This document shows positions 15,472 to 23,125 of a DNA stretch of 24,960 bases, piece after piece; within the stretch, counting starts at the first letter, position 1; every line of letters starts with the position of its first letter. Both the position numbers and the translations under genes were made by a program. The stretch is from an uncultured Lachnospiraceae bacterium (GTDB lineage: Bacteria; Bacillota_A; Clostridia; Lachnospirales; Lachnospiraceae). The notes beneath the pieces were generated by a model. That model saw only the letters and a program-made list of their open reading frames with translations, was not told where the DNA came from and made no database searches. Where the stretch lies: positions 1 through 24,960 of the forward strand of contig CAJUDN010000045.1 in NCBI GenBank assembly GCA_910585355.1. Reading direction: 5' to 3'.

Positions 15472-16458
15472 GTGCGGGATTCTATTCTTTATCAATACAT
15501 ACAGGAGAACCAGATTCAACAAGTGAAGGAAAAGTTTTCCACCTATGAAGGGCCCAATGGTTACCTGGTCGGAGCAGAAGAAATTCGATATTTTTTTAAG
15601 CAGATCATATGTGCCTGTGAGAAAAAAACGAAGGCCAGAAAGCTTGTTCAGGGAATATATCGTCTTTTAATGGCCGCTACATTTTTGGACAGAAATTTTA
15701 TTGTACATAATCTGACCATGATGCTGCAAAGGGAAGCTATCAAAGATAAAGAGATCCTGCTTCTCCCGTTAGGAGGGCCAGGCGACAGCGGAAAGCACCT
15801 CATGTATTATTTTAATGATGTTCGTCTGGATAAGACGAATATCATAATAAAAGAAAATCTTCCGGAAATTCTGGATGATGAAGAACGAATGACGGTGGTG
15901 TTTTTTGATGACGGCTCTTATTCCGGGAAACAATTGCTTTCCATTATGCAGGAATATATGGGAGTGCCTGCCTCAGAACGGGCAACATCAGAACATCATG
16001 TGGAAACGCTGGAACCCAAATACCGTGATCGGCTTAAAGCAATGACAGTGATATACTGTTACCTTATGTTCAACCCTGAAAACCAGCTCAATACAGAAAA
16101 AGCCTTACATGAGCTTGGCATAGAAAACGTAACATTCCTATATGCTGAAAGTATGGCTGGCCGTCTCCTGGAGAAGACAGATATATTTGAAAGTGCAGAA
16201 CAGCTGCTGCTGGTTAAAAATTTCCTGGAGAACGTGGGATATGACATTATCGTTTCACAGAAAAAGCAGAATGGCTGCTTTTCGGAAAATTGGAATGAGG
16301 AACGGGCGCGAAATTCAGCTCTGGGGTATAATAATTCCCAACAGATGGTATTTTTAAAAGACAGTGTGCCAACTTATACCATTACACCTTTCTGGTTCGA
16401 AGGGACATATCGGGAGATGCAATGGAGGCCTTTATTTAAGAGGACAATAAAAGATTAG
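15472..16458 (+). pseudogene. PRTase-CE-type phosphoribosyltransferase-like domain, C-terminal part of the split gene
   Basis: Open frame of 328 codons beginning at GTG 15472, right beside the MITE end, with no ribosome site, so it is probably the severed C-terminal half of the HD gene rather than a gene of its own. TVVFFDDGSYSGKQL (about 141-155) matches the PRPP-binding loop of phosphoribosyltransferases (acidic pair then small/Gly residues). GGPGDSGK lies at 101-108. The C-terminal GYNNSQQMVFL...TYTITPFWFEG...WRPLFKR is the pattern I know from PRTase-like proteins found in prokaryotic conflict loci. The native fusion would join nucleotide hydrolysis (HD) to a PRPP/nucleotide-binding fold. 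If translated separately by re-initiation it could still work with the HD part. Confidence 0.75.
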
Positions 16459-16505
16459 ATGAAATGCCCGAAACAGCCAGGTATTATCCGGCATTCACAA
16501 AAATG

Positions 16506-16562
16506 AAAATATCCCGTAGGGGCTCCTGAGCCAAAAGGCGCTGGGTTCTGCGGGATATTTTT
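16506..16562. terminator. Bidirectional terminator between the PRTase-like ORF and the convergent small gene
   Basis: AATATCCCG (16508-16516) pairs with CGGGATATT (16551-16559), flanked by an A-run on the left and a T-run on the right. An inner GGCTC-ct-GAGCC hairpin makes a branched structure. It lies between convergent genes and would stop transcription from both sides. Confidence 0.85.
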
Positions 16563-16571
16563 CTGATTTCT

Positions 16572-16733
16572 TTATTTTATAATCTGCTGAATCGTTTTTC
16601 CAATCGCTTCCAACAGTTTTGGGAGGGCATCAGGTTTTTTTGCAGCTTCCTCCCCTGCTTTTTGAATAAATTTTTCCACCCCGCCACGAAACGACGGACT
16701 GTTTGTCAACCTGTTCAGATCATTTACATTCAT
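16572..16733 (-). CDS. Unknown 53-aa protein
   Basis: Small soluble protein from the ATG at 16733, chosen because AGGAAAGGAGAATCGT is just upstream. It has a basic, helical, Lys/Ala-rich sequence (MNVNDLNRLTN... ending in IGKTIQQIIK) that could form an amphipathic helix at the C-terminus. I do not recognise it. It is the last minus-strand gene before the bidirectional terminator and lies downstream of the SIR2-NB-ARC-TPR gene, perhaps in the same transcript. Its frame is open for 66 more codons upstream without an ATG (see the next entry). Confidence 0.6.
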   Translation of the reverse strand: MNVNDLNRLTNSPSFRGGVEKFIQKAGEEAAKKPDALPKLLEAIGKTIQQIIK

Positions 16734-16931
16734 ACGATTCTCCTTTCCTGTTACAATACATTTACTGCTAATCTTTCTGACTGTCAGATCCTTATCCGCC
16801 CTCCTGCTTAAGCGGTCACAGAAATAGGGCAATCGGTATGCCGGCTCCTTTTCCCGGACGTAGTATCTGAAAATCAGATATAAAACGAGTGCCGCATGGG
16901 CATCACCCCTTCCATACAGGTTGGATGACTT
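16734..16931 (-). pseudogene. Coding-like open stretch upstream of the 53-aa gene, no start codon
   Basis: On the minus strand, 66 codons in the same frame as the 53-aa gene are open, from just after a TAA at 16932-16934, and read like protein (YGRGDAHAALVLYLIFRYY, then YFCDRLSRRADKDL). There is no ATG in frame; a TTG at 16832 is the only common alternative start. It begins 20 bp after the TPR gene stop in a different frame, so it may be a remnant of a gene, or of the TPR protein's C-terminus after a second frameshift. Confidence 0.35.
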
Positions 16932-16950
16932 TTAAGCAGAGTGGTCTGCT

Positions 16951-18465
16951 TCACTTTCTGTGATTGTTTTTAAAATTCAAAAGAAAAAGCAGACGGCGCA
17001 GGAATTCTGTACCCAGCATCATAAACTGGATTTTACACCAGGCCGGAATCCTCTGCCTGAGTTTAACACCCGGAAGATACCATTTCACTTTTTTTAAGTC
17101 CCATATAATTTTTTCACATTCCATTAAAGAAAACAAAGCGCTAAAACGCTGTTCCCATAAATAACGAAGTAATTTTGATCTTTCCGGCGAAGCAATGGCT
17201 TTCTCTGCAATTTCAATCCCCCGGCTGCAATAAGTACAGGCGTCTTTATATCTTTCATGGCTCATAGCCAGTCTTGACTGCATTAGGCAAATCTGTGCAC
17301 AATAGGGATGTTCCTTAAAGCCGAGTCTGCAAAACACTATTTCAAAAGCCTTTTCAAAGCATTCCCCTGCCCGGTCAGCGTCTCCATCTTCGTTCTGATT
17401 CATATAACACCAGCCGAGTCCGGTCAGCTGAACGGCTATATCAAGATGGTCCATTTCACCGTAAAGGGTCTTGAGAATATCTCCTGCCTTTTTAAAAAGA
17501 CAAATCGCCGCTTCATTATTCCCGGAGGATTGGATCCTTATATGCCCCAGATTGCAGTACGCATGTGCATATGCCGGAATTGTTCGGGAGTTCTGCTTAA
17601 AATACAACTCACAGTCTGTTATGATTTTATAGTATTTTTCCTCCGCAATCGCAGTCTGATTCCCCAGAACCAGAACATGCCCCTCAATATTGGCCAGGTC
17701 CATACTGTGCTCAAATATTTCATCCTCTGTTAATTCTTCTTTACAGAGAGTGAGCTGCTTTCCTGCGGCTTCTGCTGCCAATCGGGTTTCTCTTTCTTTC
17801 TGCATGTCGTCATAGAGATATGCCTCCAGTCGCTTGAGCTCAAAATACCGCATTGGGAAATCTCTCCGGAATTCTTCTTCCAATGGCCGGACTTTTTCGA
17901 ACATCTGCTGCATATTCTGATAGCGCCCTTCTGTTTCATACAGAAAAGCCAGGGCCAGGCAGCCAAAGGCATGGACGATTTTCTGACTTTCTTCATTCTG
18001 AACTGCCTGTTCCAGATGTTTTTTAGCCGCCTTAAGATTACCTTTCCGAAGGAGGTACTCTCCAACGGTTTCATGAAGGCACCCGGACGCCTCCATATTG
18101 CAAATCTGCCTTCCCTCTATGCCTGAGAGCAGCCATTGTGCATGCATAATGACACATTCTTCTTCTGAAAATGCATATGTACCCGGGATGATACGAAAAA
18201 GACGCTTCTGCAAATACGCAGCAAGCCGCTCTATATAATTTTGCAGCTCATTTTCCCTCATCATCTGAAGTACTTCATTTTGTGTCAGCTGATTTATCTG
18301 GACCAGATTCCCATGTCTTTTAATAATGGAAAACCGGAGAAGCCCCGATATTCCATCATTCAGCCGTTCTTTGGAAAAGTCGGTCAGCTGTTCCAGAAAC
18401 GGTATGCAGATATAATCAGGATTCAGAATACTGCACCAATGCAAAAGGGCAAGTGCATCTCCCAT
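16951..18465 (-). pseudogene. Winged-helix/TPR C-terminal half of a frameshifted SIR2-NB-ARC gene
   Basis: Frame of 504 codons rich in TPR-like helical pairs (for example YLLRKGNLKAAKKHLEQA, AHAYCNLGHIRIQSSGNNEA, AVQLTGLGWCYMNQNEDGDA, CYERYKDACTYCSRGIEIA-like units), preceded by a segment resembling the winged helix that follows NB-ARC (ALLHWCSILNPDYICIPFLEQL). The frame is open further upstream, through 18466-18552, and joins the SIR2-NB-ARC gene if one A is removed from the run of eight A at 18553-18560. Its own ATG at 18465 has no clear ribosome site. It would be the sensor and oligomer-stabilising part of the protein. Alone it has no catalytic domain. Confidence 0.8.
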
Positions 18466-18520
18466 ACAATCGTCAGTCTCTGATTTCTCCTGCAGAAAAC
18501 CGTATGGGGATTTACATCCA

Positions 18521-20083
18521 TTATATTTTTCTATTCCTGCCAGGCCGTTTGCTTTTTTTTAACTGCACATTATCATGGAGAAAGTACTCAATATCATCTC
18601 CGGTTGTGGCCATGTAGGAGGCGGCCAAGGCCAGCCCATGGGCATTTCCGCCACAGTAGTGATTCAGGTGGGCAACGGCCGTTTTATCCATCCCGGCGCC
18701 CGCGTTTTGCTGAGGACTCTTTTTCGCCAACAGCTGTGCGGCCTCCTCATCTGTCATTCCAGAAACAGGAATCAGAGATTCTCCTAAAGAAGACAGGTTG
18801 CCGCGGCATGTGGTGACCAGGTAATGGCCTGTTTCGGGGAGAGATGTGATATATTCAAACAGATCGTCTTCTGTGACACCATCAAAAACCACAAGATAAT
18901 TCCTGCGGTTTGAAAGAATTTCACGAAACCGTCGTTTGTAATCTCTCTCGGAAATATGTACCGTTTCAGGCAGCAGACCGCCGCTTTTCCTAAGGAAATC
19001 ATAAAGGCTCTGCTGAAAATTTTCTTTAGAGGCACAGCTTAAAAAAATGACGTCTTCCTGTGAAATTTCGCAGGCATAGCTTAACGCAAGCTGCGTCTTG
19101 CCGACTCCCTCAGCTCCTGTCAATACCACAAATCCGGATGCCTTTAATCTATCTGAAATCAGCTCCAGTTCCTTTTTACGTCTGACATTGTCCGCCAGAC
19201 GGGCAGATACTCCCGCAGGTAAATAAGATTCCCGGAACCGACATCCCACACGTCTCGTCAGCTCAAATATGAGTCTGTCGAATTCAGAATAATCCTTATC
19301 CCTTACCGTATACCAGATCGGCTTGATTCCAAGGCTCCACAGCCTTTTCTGTTCCTCAATAAATTCGTCCTCATCATCCGGCGCGTTTAATATGGCATAA
19401 TGGCAGATATGATAGTTTTTCTCATACAGCGCTTTACGAAGTGCAACCACCTTATCTGACTTCAGGCTGGCTCCTATAAACAGCAGCATTTTATTTTCAA
19501 GGAAAACACGGAACAGGTCTATAAATTTGTTATTGCTGTATAAAGAGTCATACTGTTCTTTTGTCAAAACCCAGGTATCTGTCTTTTCAATGTCTCCATG
19601 GATTTTCCAGAGACAAAGCTCTGATGCGATCATTTTGTCACGGATGAAGCCGGTTTCTCCGGTCAGACCCACTGTAACCGGGCGATTGCTGCCGCGGTAT
19701 ACCCATTCAAGCACCTGATCCAGATTCGTTGTTATCATCGGCCCCTGGAATAACCTGGGGAACTCCCAGACAGCCTGTCTGAGTTTTTCGCCGGAAATTT
19801 TCCTGGTGCTGAAAATCTTCTGGGTTTCATCATAAAATTGCCGATGATATTCCGTCAAAAGCCTCTGAAGAATGCTTTCGTAGTCACATCCCTCACTGTT
19901 AAGCTCGCCTTCGACCCAGGCCTGGACCTTTCGGTCCCCCGACTCGTTCAGAGCCAGAAGATAACGTCTCCATACCGGAAAGATATCAGCAGAAATGCCT
20001 GCTCCGAAAAATGGAACGATCTGTTTATCACGAATTCTATTCGCCAATTCCTGCAAATTGACCTCGTTATCGCGAAAAAGCAT
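18521..20083 (-). CDS. SIR2-NB-ARC protein, N-terminal part of an NLR/STAND-like immune gene
   Basis: 520 codons. SIR2-type NAD-binding domain: FFGAGIS at 25-31, TTNLD with Asn120 and Asp122, and LWKIHGD with His162, the NADase/deacylase residues. Then an NB-ARC nucleotide-binding domain: Walker A GAEGVGKT at 323-330, Walker B VVFDG at 398-402, a TTCR sensor near 434, and CGGNAHGLALA in the position of the GLPL motif. Known SIR2-STAND immune proteins deplete NAD+ when they sense a phage protein; this is the probable role. GGGAGGGG precedes the ATG. The final ten residues come from a shifted frame: removing one A from the run at 18553-18560 gives a 1043-aa protein with winged helix and TPR. 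Transcriptional slippage could still make the full protein. Confidence 0.88.
   Translation of the reverse strand: MLFRDNEVNLQELANRIRDKQIVPFFGAGISADIFPVWRRYLLALNESGDRKVQAWVEGELNSEGCDYESILQRLLTEYHRQFYDETQKIFSTRKISGEKLRQAVWEFPRLFQGPMITTNLDQVLEWVYRGSNRPVTVGLTGETGFIRDKMIASELCLWKIHGDIEKTDTWVLTKEQYDSLYSNNKFIDLFRVFLENKMLLFIGASLKSDKVVALRKALYEKNYHICHYAILNAPDDEDEFIEEQKRLWSLGIKPIWYTVRDKDYSEFDRLIFELTRRVGCRFRESYLPAGVSARLADNVRRKKELELISDRLKASGFVVLTGAEGVGKTQLALSYACEISQEDVIFLSCASKENFQQSLYDFLRKSGGLLPETVHISERDYKRRFREILSNRRNYLVVFDGVTEDDLFEYITSLPETGHYLVTTCRGNLSSLGESLIPVSGMTDEEAAQLLAKKSPQQNAGAGMDKTAVAHLNHYCGGNAHGLALAASYMATTGDDIEYFLHDNVQLKKSKRPGRNRKI
18553..18560 (-). other. Run of eight A at the frameshift site in the SIR2-NB-ARC-TPR gene
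   Basis: The minus strand reads CAGTT-A8-GC. With eight A the frame ends 12 codons later (TAA at 18521); with seven, ...QLKKANGLAGIEKY... continues without a stop into the TPR frame. Such runs are prone to indels, to RNA-polymerase slippage and to sequencing error. Confidence 0.85.
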
Positions 20084-20477
20084 CCGTATTCCCTCCCCTT
20101 AAATAATATTTAATCATAAAAATATATGTAACATCAATGTAGAGTTTTATGAGAAAGTATCTGTTTTTGTCGAATTACTGGTGGAGGGTAAGGCTTGCGT
20201 TTTCCCTATATATGATGATTAAATTTTGGTTGTCCCGTTGTACATAAAACAAGTGTAACGATTCCTTGTTCGCTGAACTGTTACTGCTGAATTATGCTTT
20301 ATAACACCGTCCTTGACTTATATAGCTTACCAAGTTATACTACCCATATTGCTCCGTTCATTTTCATAATGTTTTTTAATAAGACAGCATGAATGCCTTT
20401 GTTAATTGATAAACAGATTAGATACACGTATTGAGTATATATAAATTCAAACTTATTAAAGGGAAGGTGAAAATGAA
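20084..20477. other. Divergent intergenic region between the SIR2 gene and the PASTA gene
   Basis: A+T-rich region of about 390 bp with no gene. It holds a strong plus-strand promoter (20313-20341) for the PASTA gene, leaving a leader of roughly 130 nt. A TTGATG about 55 nt upstream of the SIR2 start on the minus strand could be a -35, but no good -10 follows at 17 nt. Confidence 0.5.
20313..20341 (+). promoter_or_regulatory. Strong predicted promoter of the PASTA-repeat gene
   Basis: TTGACT (20313-20318) and TATACT (20336-20341) with exactly 17 nt between them, each one base from the vegetative consensus. Confidence 0.65.
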
Positions 20478-21566
20478 ATGAAAAAGTATAAGGAAGGAAT
20501 TGAAATGCTTGCCGCGATATGCTCCATATTAGGGATCACGGTTTTTGGTGGAATAAGTTTTTTGTTAAATAAATCAGAAACCACGTATGGTACAACAGCT
20601 TCCGTGGAAGAGGAATCGGAAGCTTCAACAGTAATTGCCAGTACACTGGAACCGGAAACTGCCACGACAGTCTCAGACATTTCAGAATCCGAAGTTTCCA
20701 ATATACCTGAAGCTAAATTGCCCACAATTGCCCCCAGTGCGCCAGAAGCAGAGACAACTTCAGCAGTTCCCAGTACAAAAGAGGCAGATACCTCAGTATC
20801 TGGTCCGGAAACCTCCGACTCTGTCCCTCCGGAAACGTGTCCTGGCGACCCAGACGCTCCTGAATCATATACGGCCAGAGTTCCCAGCGTTATTGATATG
20901 TATCTGGATGAGGCTTGGCCTTTATTGTTGGACAGAGGTTTTTTTGTCAATATCTGTTTTGAATCTGAAGAACCATACTATCCCGAAGATCTTGATACAT
21001 ATTCCGCTGTTGTTATTGACCAGTCTGATATCGATGAAATTTTAGAAGCTGGCAGTATCATTGACCTGTATGTCCAAGTACTGGAAGACTATACAGATGA
21101 GGGTGAGAGTGCTCTGGAGGAATATGTTGAAGTCCCTGATGTTATCGGGCTATTGCAGGAAGATGCTACAGAGCTTTTGAGCAATTTGGGATTCATTTTT
21201 CAGGTCTGGTGGTATGAGGAAGACTTTTCTGATGATTCGGACGAACTCATATATGTTATTGAGCAATCATTGGAACCAGGAATTTCGGTAAAAAAGGGAT
21301 GTAAAATAAGACTTCATATATCAGATAATATCGAGACTGCAGATGAGATATCTGATTATACAATTGTCCCCTCGGTAACAGGATGTACCCAGGATGAGGC
21401 AGTAGAGCTGCTGAGTGAGGCTGATTTAGATTATCAGGTCTGGTGGTATGAGGGTGATATTTCAGGAAACGAAAATGATACTCCTTATGTAGCTGAACAA
21501 TCAATAAGTGGTGGAACAGAAGTGAAAAAAGGAACTCTGATAGAACTGCACTTGTACACAAAGTAG
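20478..21566 (+). CDS. Membrane-anchored protein with three PASTA-like repeats, no kinase domain
   Basis: 362 aa. A short basic start and one hydrophobic helix (about residues 10-32) give a single membrane anchor with the rest outside. Then comes a Ser/Thr/Pro/Glu-rich stalk to about 130, and three PASTA-like repeats: RVPSVIDMYLDEAWPLL, VEVPDVIGLLQEDATELL and TIVPSVTGCTQDEAVELL, the last two each followed by a QVWWYE strand and an EQS..xG..VKKG loop. The Ser/Thr kinase domain usual for PASTA proteins is missing, and the repeats are very acidic. PASTA domains bind muropeptides in kinases and penicillin-binding proteins; these kinase-free forms have no settled role. The start has GGGAAGGTG upstream; an ATG 5 nt earlier meets a stop at once. 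Confidence 0.85.
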   Translation: MKKYKEGIEMLAAICSILGITVFGGISFLLNKSETTYGTTASVEEESEASTVIASTLEPETATTVSDISESEVSNIPEAKLPTIAPSAPEAETTSAVPSTKEADTSVSGPETSDSVPPETCPGDPDAPESYTARVPSVIDMYLDEAWPLLLDRGFFVNICFESEEPYYPEDLDTYSAVVIDQSDIDEILEAGSIIDLYVQVLEDYTDEGESALEEYVEVPDVIGLLQEDATELLSNLGFIFQVWWYEEDFSDDSDELIYVIEQSLEPGISVKKGCKIRLHISDNIETADEISDYTIVPSVTGCTQDEAVELLSEADLDYQVWWYEGDISGNENDTPYVAEQSISGGTEVKKGTLIELHLYTK

Positions 21567-21908
21567 AAAAAGGAGCGTTTTCCGTTTCTGGTATCAGGGG
21601 TATGCGCCGTTTTTCTGTCTCTAATGTAACAGTTTATTTATATTTATCTAAATTATTTTTCATCTGCAGAACCGAACTTAGGGTAGAACGATTGCAGCTT
21701 GGTTCTGGCCTTATCATTTGTAAATAGCATAGCACAGAATGGCATTATATGGAATAATTATTCAGCTAAATGTATACAAGTCTCTAAAACACTTCATATG
21801 CCTATTTATATTTAGTCTAATATATAGTACCAGTAATATATACTGTAAACAGATTTATACAAATATATATTTAGTTAAATATAAATGAGCCAATACGCTA
21901 TGCTCGCG
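21567..21908. other. Gene-free A+T-rich region with an 11-bp inverted repeat
   Basis: No CDS. The inverted repeat ATTTATATTTA (21804-21814) / TAAATATAAAT (21876-21886), extended by CTAATATATA-like flanks to about 23 imperfect positions, lies directly downstream of the HTH gene's stop. It may be a terminator-like fold for the minus strand or a mobile-element end. No clear terminator was found after the PASTA gene. Confidence 0.4.
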
Positions 21909-22694
21909 TTACCGTTTCCTCCCTCCCAGCCTCTCAGCAATTTCTCTCGGCACCTGAATCACCCCGAAGCGCCAGAGCAGGCTGTAGATATAACTGATTC
22001 CCCGGATATCACCTACTGCTTTCGGGCGGTCGAACACAGTATCCATCTTCTCTACCGCTTTGAAAAATGCCAGACGGATACTGCTCCACGCCAGGCTCTT
22101 ACTGTTCTCGCGGCGGTCGATGAACAGTTCTTTTGTGTACGCGCCGTCTCTACCTGCTTTCAGTCTGTATGTGAACGGCAGGCCAGATGCCGTATGGAAA
22201 GGATAGTGCTGGAATGCGATGATGCAGGTCCATAAAGCAGCTTCTGTGCGGCCTATGCCATCCGCATTCATCCTATCATTTCTATTCGCATTTGTCACCA
22301 TCGCAAGCGCTGCCTCCAACTCTTCCACAGCCGCTTTTCGTTCCTTATATTTTTTCACCCTCTCCGCGTTCTGGCTGATCTCGTTCATTTTGTAGATCAC
22401 CTTGCTATACGGCAGATAGGTATTAATTGCCGAGCGGCTTAATCCCAGACTCTCCTGAATCTCTTCCATACTCTTCCCCTGAGCCTGTAACTCCTGAATC
22501 TGCTGTGTCTCCGGATAATTAAGCACACCGGCTGTAATCAGCAGCTTTTTGATCTTATTTGGCGGCAGGCCAAGTTCTAAAGCTGTCGTTTTAATTTCGC
22601 TTGTAGTGTTATATACTTCTGCGGTAATTTTGAGCAGTTCTTCCATGAGGGAAGATACATCATAAGATTTTTCAATTGGACGACCACAGGTCAT
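21909..22694 (-). CDS. HTH-domain protein of unknown function (Lachnospiraceae type)
   Basis: 261 aa. An N-terminal segment (SEIKTTALELGLPPNKIKKLL) and a second (KSMEEIQESLGLSRSAINTYL, about residues 74-94) are both helix-turn-helix like; a basic coiled stretch follows, and the C-terminal half holds Trp/Phe-rich alpha/beta sequence with no catalytic motif I can name. I recall very similar proteins in many gut Lachnospiraceae, often near mobile or accessory regions, but not a proven function. AGAGGTAAAC lies before the ATG at 22694. It is transcribed as a single gene; DNA binding is inferred from the HTH. Confidence 0.75.
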   Translation of the reverse strand: MTCGRPIEKSYDVSSLMEELLKITAEVYNTTSEIKTTALELGLPPNKIKKLLITAGVLNYPETQQIQELQAQGKSMEEIQESLGLSRSAINTYLPYSKVIYKMNEISQNAERVKKYKERKAAVEELEAALAMVTNANRNDRMNADGIGRTEAALWTCIIAFQHYPFHTASGLPFTYRLKAGRDGAYTKELFIDRRENSKSLAWSSIRLAFFKAVEKMDTVFDRPKAVGDIRGISYIYSLLWRFGVIQVPREIAERLGGRKR

Positions 22695-22945
22695 GATTGT
22701 TTACCTCTATATTTCCATGTCAATCTATTTTAGAAGGGCAAAAAAGGGTAGTGTCACCTCCCGCCCAAAACAAGAATATGCTGTATTATTTGATAATTCT
22801 GCGAGCCATTGCAGCCCGCCGCAACCGTTTTATTGCTCCATTTTTGTTGCTTTTTACCATAGATTTTCATATACATCCCTCATCATCCGGAAAAACGGCC
22901 TTACAGTTCTTAGGTTCATATTGCACTTATCGGCCGTCATGTCCA
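22695..22945. other. Short gene-poor stretch with tiny overlapping minus-strand ORFs
   Basis: On the minus strand a 31-codon ORF starts in an ATGA overlap with the stop of the open stretch above it (MMDMTADKCNMN...) and a 24-codon basic ORF overlaps its end. None has a clear ribosome site; they look like a decayed or very compact gene set. No promoter or RNA gene stood out. Confidence 0.25.
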
Positions 22946-23125
22946 TCATGGTTTATCCACATCCCGTTTCAGGACGCGGCGGCTCATGTTCCAAAGGTTA
23001 ATATCTACGATATCCCGATCATGATACCCGGTAATCATGCTTACTACATCATTATCTTCAAATTTATCTGTGAGCTTTTCATAGAGTGTTATACAGAAAT
23101 CATCAGATACAATTATTTCAGTTTT
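22946..23125 (-). pseudogene. 59-codon open stretch in frame after the AlbA gene stop, no start codon
   Basis: Immediately after the TAA of the AlbA-type gene, the same frame runs open for 59 codons (KTEIIVSDDFCITLYEKL..., then MITGYHDRDIVDINLW) to a TGA at 22946-22948. Its composition looks like real protein but it has no ATG until codon 32. It is either a read-through extension, or, more likely, the remnant of a separate gene. I do not recognise it. Confidence 0.4.

Noticed and set aside
18553..18560. Programmed ribosomal frameshift site
   Set aside because: The required shift is +1 (or -2), and the classic heptamer for -1 slippage would not give the right frame; indel, transcriptional slippage or sequencing error are simpler explanations.
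20448..20460. TTGAGT/TATTAA promoter immediately before the PASTA gene
   Set aside because: Spacing is 17 nt, but transcription would begin inside the ribosome binding site; the TTGACT/TATACT pair at 20313-20341 fits better.
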